A stretch of 64,000 nucleotides of DNA, from the NCBI RefSeq assembly GCF_039538145.1, contig NZ_BAABBV010000001.1, forward strand, positions 1,426,001 through 1,490,000, in the 5' to 3' direction. This DNA is from Gryllotalpicola daejeonensis (lineage in GTDB: Bacteria > Actinomycetota > Actinomycetes > Actinomycetales > Microbacteriaceae). The notes under the pieces are model-generated. The model was not told the origin of the DNA and ran no database searches. It worked only from the letters and a program-made list of their open reading frames with translations. Shown in pieces: positions 59,761 through 64,000 of the stretch. Within the stretch, counting starts at the first letter, position 1. The number at the start of each line of letters is the position of its first letter. The position numbers and the translations under genes were made by a program.

Positions 59761-60039
59761 CTAATGCAGGAGGTAGATGATGCCCGTTGCGACAGCCAGG
59801 ATCACGAGGGCCCCGCTCACCGACGAGGCGAGCCTCGTGACGAATCCGCGCTTCTCGCGCGTCGCGAGCTGGATGCAGAGCGCGATCACGACGGATGCCG
59901 CAAGCGACAGGCTCAGCCACGCGCCGTCGCGGTCGGCGTGCGAGAAGATGGCGATCAGCACCGCCGCGACCAGCGCGAACGCCCAGACCGCCGACACCGT
60001 GCCCTTCGCCGCGCCCCTGGGCAGGGGATCCGTCGTCAT
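59761..60039 (-). CDS. Three-TM membrane protein, unknown function
   Basis: 92 residues from ATG 60039 (MTTDPLPRGAAKGTV). Three hydrophobic segments: AVWAFALVAAVLIAIFSHAD, WLSLSLAASVVIALCIQLAT and SSVSGALVILAVATGIIYLL. Conserved actinobacterial membrane proteins of this type lie near ygfZ and nitrobindin genes. It ends 10 bases upstream of the 36-residue small protein, so the two may be one transcript. Confidence 0.72.
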   Translation of the reverse strand: MTTDPLPRGAAKGTVSAVWAFALVAAVLIAIFSHADRDGAWLSLSLAASVVIALCIQLATREKRGFVTRLASSVSGALVILAVATGIIYLLH

Positions 60040-60134
60040 GGCTCCATTGTGCCCGCCGGTGCACAGGCGGTGGGAAATCCGGCGGCCGTGCGTCGGATAG
60101 GATGCCGAATCAACGGAACGGTCATGGAGGTCGT

Positions 60135-60800
60135 ATGGCGCAGCTGCTGATCCTGACATCCGCCCAGGATCAGGACGTGCTGCCGGCCTTGGGCCTGCTG
60201 AACCATCGCGCGCGCGTGCTGCCCGCCGAGGCGGCCTCTCTGGTCAACGCACCGAGCTGCGACGCGATCTTCATCGACGCACGGCGCGATCTGGTCGGCG
60301 CGAAGGCCCTGTGCAAGATCCTCTCGACGACCGGCTCGCCGTCGCCCGTGCTGCTCGTGCTCACCGAGGGTGGCCTGCCCGCGGTGAACGCCGACTGGGG
60401 CGTCGCCGACGTCGTGCTCGCCGAGGCCGGCCCGGCCGAGGTCGACGCCCGCATCCGCCTCGCGCTCGACCGTCGCTCGGCAGACTCCGCGTCGAGCAAG
60501 ATCCAGACCTCGGGCGTCACGATCGACGAGGCATCGTATTCCGCGAAGGTCCACGGCCGCCCGCTCGACCTCACCTTCAAAGAGTTCGAGCTGCTGCGCT
60601 TCCTCGCCACGCACCCGAGCCGCGTCTTCACCCGCGAGCAGCTGCTCTCTGAGGTGTGGGGCTACGACTACTTCGGCGGCACCCGCACGGTCGACGTGCA
60701 CGTGCGGCGCCTGCGCGCGAAGCTCGGCGACAGCGAGTCGCTGATCGGCACCGTGCGCAACGTGGGCTACCGCTTCAACGTCTTCGAAGACGGGCAGTGA
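60135..60800 (+). CDS. glnR: GlnR-type orphan response regulator (nitrogen control)
   Basis: 221 residues. The receiver-like domain is degenerate: CDAIFIDARRDLVGAKALCK keeps an Asp but the acidic pocket and switch residues are poor, as in GlnR proteins that work unphosphorylated. The output domain has LDLTFKEFELLRFLATHPSR and TRTVDVHVRRLRAKLGD, then IGTVRNVGYRF. GGAGG is 4 bases before ATG 60135. The GTGA overlap with mshD mirrors the mycobacterial glnR-mshD order. Confidence 0.93.
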   Translation: MAQLLILTSAQDQDVLPALGLLNHRARVLPAEAASLVNAPSCDAIFIDARRDLVGAKALCKILSTTGSPSPVLLVLTEGGLPAVNADWGVADVVLAEAGPAEVDARIRLALDRRSADSASSKIQTSGVTIDEASYSAKVHGRPLDLTFKEFELLRFLATHPSRVFTREQLLSEVWGYDYFGGTRTVDVHVRRLRAKLGDSESLIGTVRNVGYRFNVFEDGQ

Positions 60801-61633
60801 CCGCGAGCTCGGTCGAGCTGATCGAGACGGATGCCTCTGCCGCACCCGCCCTGCTCGCACCGTTCGACGAGCAGACCTCGTTCGACGTCGGGTCGGGGCG
60901 ACGCACTCTCTTCGCGGTGCGCAGAACTCAGGGGCGCGCCGTCGTCGGCAGCGCAGTACTGGGCGACGACGCCCTCGATCTGCACATCGCGCCTGAGTTT
61001 CGCGCGCAGGGGTCAGGCGGCGCCGCCGCCGCGCAGCTGCTCGAGCGCGCGGGCGACGGCCCGCTGACCGCCTGGTCGCACGAAGACCACCCCGCCGCGC
61101 GGGCCCTCGCGGCGCGCTTCGGCTTCGAACGGGTCCGCACGCTGCTGCTGCTTCGGCTGTCACCGCTTCCCGAACAGCCCGGCGGGGACCGGTTCGGCAC
61201 CTTCCGCCCCGGCGCAGACGAGGCCGAGTGGCTCGCCCTCAACGCCCGCGTCTTCGCCTGGCACCCCGAGCAGGGTGCGGTGAGCGCGGACGACCTTGCC
61301 CAGCGCATGGCCGAGCCCTGGTTCGACGCGGACGACTTCCTGGTCGCGCGCGACGAGGAAGGCGCGATGACCGGCTACTGCTGGCTCAAGATCGAGCAGG
61401 GGCAGAGCACGGGCGAGATCTACGTCATCGGGGTGGCGCCCGAGGCATCCGGCCAGGGCCTCGGCCGCGCGCTCATGAGCGCGGCGCTCACCCGTCTCAG
61501 CCAGCGCGGCTGCACCGCGGCCGAGCTTTACGTCGAGTCGGACAACACGGCGGCCGTCCGCCTCTATCGCGGGCTCGGCTTCAGCGACGCGCAGGTGCAC
61601 GTGCAGTATGCGCGGCGAGCCGTAACGGGATGA
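60797..61633 (+). CDS. mshD: Mycothiol synthase
   Basis: 278 residues from GTG 60797. Two tandem GNAT domains: the first is degenerate (FDVGSGRRTLFAVRRTQGRA...), the second has the acetyl-CoA loop VAPEASGQGLGRALMSAAL and ends LYRGLGFSDAQVHVQYAR. VFAWHPEQGAVSADDL is typical of MshD. It acetylates cysteinyl-glucosaminyl-inositol, the last step to mycothiol, which places the host among mycothiol-producing actinobacteria. Confidence 0.94.
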   Translation: MTASSVELIETDASAAPALLAPFDEQTSFDVGSGRRTLFAVRRTQGRAVVGSAVLGDDALDLHIAPEFRAQGSGGAAAAQLLERAGDGPLTAWSHEDHPAARALAARFGFERVRTLLLLRLSPLPEQPGGDRFGTFRPGADEAEWLALNARVFAWHPEQGAVSADDLAQRMAEPWFDADDFLVARDEEGAMTGYCWLKIEQGQSTGEIYVIGVAPEASGQGLGRALMSAALTRLSQRGCTAAELYVESDNTAAVRLYRGLGFSDAQVHVQYARRAVTG

Positions 61634-61678
61634 CCGACGGATTCGGCGCGGAAGCCGCGGCGCGGCATCCTTGACTCC

Positions 61679-62524
61679 ATGCCCGCACGCACCCGAATCG
61701 CCGCCGTCGCCCTCGCCGCCGCAGCAGCCCTCGCTCTCACCGCCTGTTCGGCAGGCGGCTCGAACAGCTCGTCATCCGCCGACTCGGCGGGCTACGTCAC
61801 CAAGGGCAAGCTGACCATTGCGACCTCGCAGCCGGCGTACGCCCCGTGGGTCGACGACAACAAGCCGCAGTCAGGCAAGGGGTTCGAGGCGGCCGTCGCG
61901 TACGCCGTCGCCGACAAGCTCGGCTTCTCGAAGTCCGACGTCGTGTGGGTGCGCGACGACTTCGACAAGTCGATCGCGCCCGGGCCGAAGGACTTCGATC
62001 TCAACCTGCAGCAGTTCTCGATCACCGCGGCGCGCAAGAAGGCGGTGGACTTCTCGAGCCCGTACTACACGACGAGCCAGGTCGTGATCACGTCGGGCTC
62101 GAGCAAGGCCGCGGATGCCGCGAGCCTCGCCGACCTCAAGGGAGATCTCATCGGCGCCATGACCGGCACGACGAGCTACACGGAGGCCGTGGCCGACATC
62201 AAGCCGACGCAGCAGGTGCAGGCGTTCAACAGCAACGACGACGCCGTCGCCGCACTCAAGGCAGGTCAGGTCGACGCCATCGTGGTCGACCTGCCGACCG
62301 GCTTCTACGTGACGAGCGCCGAGCTCGACGACGGCAAGATCATCGGTCAACTTCCGGCCGTGAAGGGCGCGACCGGCGACCAGTTCGGCATCGTGCTGCC
62401 CAAGGGCAGCTCGCTGACGAAGAAGGTCAGCGCCGCCGTCGACGCCCTGCGCAAAGACGGCACGCTCGACAAGCTCCAGCAGGAGTGGTTGAACAGCCAG
62501 GGCAACGCGCCGCTGCTCAAGTGA
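61679..62524 (+). CDS. Amino-acid-type ABC transporter substrate-binding lipoprotein
   Basis: 281 residues. The lipoprotein signal ends LALTACSAGG. The SBP_bac_3 fold shows LTIATSQPAYAPWVDDNKPQ, GFEAAVAYAVADKLGF, FDLNLQQFSITAARKKAVDF and TGTTSYTEA. Specificity for an amino acid or an opine-like compound is not readable. A CATCCT -10-like hexamer 7 bases before ATG suggests leaderless translation. The first gene of a three-gene operon. Confidence 0.93.
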   Translation: MPARTRIAAVALAAAAALALTACSAGGSNSSSSADSAGYVTKGKLTIATSQPAYAPWVDDNKPQSGKGFEAAVAYAVADKLGFSKSDVVWVRDDFDKSIAPGPKDFDLNLQQFSITAARKKAVDFSSPYYTTSQVVITSGSSKAADAASLADLKGDLIGAMTGTTSYTEAVADIKPTQQVQAFNSNDDAVAALKAGQVDAIVVDLPTGFYVTSAELDDGKIIGQLPAVKGATGDQFGIVLPKGSSLTKKVSAAVDALRKDGTLDKLQQEWLNSQGNAPLLK

Positions 62525-63363
62525 GCGCCCCCTCTGCCCTCGAGCTCGAGCGCCGCGCGTTCCGCGCCAGGCGCTCTCGACGGTCGATCTGGATCAGCAT
62601 CGCGTCGACCCTGGTCTTCGCGGCCCTCGTCTGGGTCGGCGTCGTCAGTGCCCCCGGCTGGCACGCCGTGCAGCAGTCGTTCTTCGACCCCGGGCAGGCG
62701 TGGCAGTCGCTGCCCAGCATCCTCGCCGGCCTCTGGCTGAACATCCGCGTGCTGTTCGCGAGCGCAGTCTGCGTGCTCGTGCTCAGCGTGCTGCTCGCCG
62801 CGCTGCGCTCGCTGCGCGGCGCCGTGTTCTTCCCGCTGCGGGCGGCGGTGGCGCTCTACACGGACCTGTTCCGCGGGCTGCCGCTGCTCATCGTGCTGTA
62901 CCTCGTCGGCTTCGGCATCCCTGCGCTCGGATTCTTCCCGCGCATGCCCGCAGGATTCTGGGGCACGGCGGCGCTCGTCATCACCTACACGGCGTATGTG
63001 AGCGAGGTCTTCCGCGCGGGCATCGACGCCGTCCATCCGTCACAGCGCCTCGCGGCACGCGCCCTCGGCCTCGGCTACTGGCAGAGCCTGCGGCTGGTCG
63101 TGCTGCCGCAGGCCCTGCGGAAGGTCACGCCTGCGCTCATGAACGACTTCGTCTCACTGCAGAAGGATGTCGGGCTGATCTCCGTGCTCGGCGCGGTCGA
63201 CGCCGTGCGGGCAGCGCAGATCCAGGTATCGCTCGCTTACAACTTCACGCCGTATCTGGTGTCCGGCCTGTGCTTCGTCGTGCTGGCCGTGCCGATGATC
63301 CGCCTCACGGACTGGTACTCGGCGCGCCTCGCCCGCCGCGAGCAGATCGGCAGTGTCGTATGA
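62521..63363 (+). CDS. Amino-acid ABC transporter permease
   Basis: 280 residues from GTG 62521 (GTGA overlap with the binding protein). About five TM segments after a basic cytoplasmic N-terminus (RRAFRARRSRRSIW). HisM-type text TDLFRGLPLLIVLYLVGFGI, and the EAA loop AARALGLGYWQSLRLVVLPQ through LMNDFVSLQKDVGL, define the family. The start of the ATPase overlaps its stop. Confidence 0.93.
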   Translation: MSAPSALELERRAFRARRSRRSIWISIASTLVFAALVWVGVVSAPGWHAVQQSFFDPGQAWQSLPSILAGLWLNIRVLFASAVCVLVLSVLLAALRSLRGAVFFPLRAAVALYTDLFRGLPLLIVLYLVGFGIPALGFFPRMPAGFWGTAALVITYTAYVSEVFRAGIDAVHPSQRLAARALGLGYWQSLRLVVLPQALRKVTPALMNDFVSLQKDVGLISVLGAVDAVRAAQIQVSLAYNFTPYLVSGLCFVVLAVPMIRLTDWYSARLARREQIGSVV

Positions 63364-64000
63364 GCGCGCTGCTGCAGCTCACCGGCATCCGCAAGTCATT
63401 CGGCGACCACGAGGTGCTCGCCGGCATCGACCTCGACGTGTCTGCGCACGAAGTCGTGGCGCTCGTCGGCGCCAGCGGCTCGGGCAAGTCGACGCTGCTG
63501 CGCTGCATCAACCTGCTCGAGCGCATCGACGACGGGCGCATCGTGCTCGACGGCGAAGACATCAGCGACCCGCGCGTCGACGCCGACCGCGTGCGGGCGC
63601 GCATCGGCGTCGTCTTCCAGCAGTACAACCTCTTCCCGCACCTGCGGGTGATCGACAACGTCACGCTGGCCGCGCGGTACGTGCATGGATTCTCGAAAGC
63701 GGATGCCACCGCGAAGGGGCTCGAGCTGCTCGAGCGCATCGGACTGGGGCGGAAGGCGCACGAGTACCCCGACCGGCTCTCCGGCGGCCAGCAGCAGCGC
63801 GTCGCGATCGTGCGCTCGCTCGTCACCGACCCGGCGCTGCTGCTGCTCGACGAGATCACCAGCGCTCTGGACCCCGAGCTCGTGGGCGAGGTGCTCGACC
63901 TGGTCGGGTCACTGCGAGCGCAGGGAACCACGATCCTGATGGCGACCCACGAGATGGCGTTCGCGCGCGAGATCGCCGACCGCGTGGTGTTCCTCGACGC
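63360..64000 (+). CDS. Amino-acid ABC transporter ATPase, 3' end outside window
   Basis: The first 213 residues are visible. Walker A GASGSGKST, Q-loop FQQYNLFPHL, signature LSGGQQQRVAIVRS, Walker B LLLLDEITSALDP (with I in place of P after the Glu), and the H-loop MATHEMAFA. GlnQ/HisP type. Only the C-terminal end lies outside the window. Confidence 0.93.
   Translation, partial: MSALLQLTGIRKSFGDHEVLAGIDLDVSAHEVVALVGASGSGKSTLLRCINLLERIDDGRIVLDGEDISDPRVDADRVRARIGVVFQQYNLFPHLRVIDNVTLAARYVHGFSKADATAKGLELLERIGLGRKAHEYPDRLSGGQQQRVAIVRSLVTDPALLLLDEITSALDPELVGEVLDLVGSLRAQGTTILMATHEMAFAREIADRVVFLD

Overview
The window looks like chromosome of a high-GC actinobacterium, most likely a member of the Microbacteriaceae. 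GC is near 70 percent with strong third-position G/C. It carries mycothiol synthase (MshD), GlnR, Lsr2, CarD, SenX3-RegX3, a WXG100 protein and an IspD-IspF fusion. Several gene orders match mycobacteria: carD-ispD-ispF-cysS-rlmB, and glnR-mshD. No prophage, CRISPR array, rRNA operon or complete IS element was found. The family assignment is inference from gene content and style, not a database result.

Layout: 0-9 kb holds an S53 peptidase, a phytase-like secreted protein, a frameshifted FAD monooxygenase, lsr2, and a CPBP protease / histidine kinase / response regulator operon with a hairpin over its first ribosome binding site. tRNA-Arg(CCT) follows. 9-15 kb has a PiT phosphate transporter, an HNH nuclease behind a histidine-rich leader ORF, an NlpC/P60 hydrolase, a DtxR-type repressor and serC. 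15-24 kb has a cold shock protein with DUF3027, two XPB-type helicase genes, a GIY-YIG gene bracketed by inverted REP-like repeats, and an overlapping operon of FAD reductase, DHPS-like and RibD-like reductase. 24-31 kb has an OmpR-type two-component system, a lone WXG100 gene, groL with two CIRCE sites, csp, small conserved genes and msrB.

31-36.5 kb is a molybdenum cofactor block (HTH-TOBE regulator, modA, modB, moeA, moaC, mogA, MobA-like) with an operator across the first start codon and no modC. 36.5-43.6 kb is accessory: MarR/MFS/isochorismatase, SDR, TetR, a TPR protein, and a small lower-GC patch (membrane protein, XRE regulator, HNH) next to tRNA-Thr(TGT). 43.6-53 kb is mostly housekeeping: FabH-type KAS III, a DsbA-like protein, a UgpC/MsiK-type ATPase, DUF4032, RlmB, CysS, IspDF, CarD and a lipoprotein. 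53-64 kb has regX3-senX3 divergent from phoU across a PHO-box-like repeat, gpm, a methyltransferase, YgfZ, a nitrobindin-like protein, glnR-mshD and the start of an amino-acid ABC transporter cut by the window end.

Two genome-scale patterns stand out. Many genes have a -10 hexamer only 6-8 bases before the start codon, which implies leaderless transcription. The octamer CGGATGCC/GGCATCCG recurs far more often than base composition predicts. The element most worth pursuing as a possible undescribed system is the GIY-YIG gene in its inverted REP-like frame.
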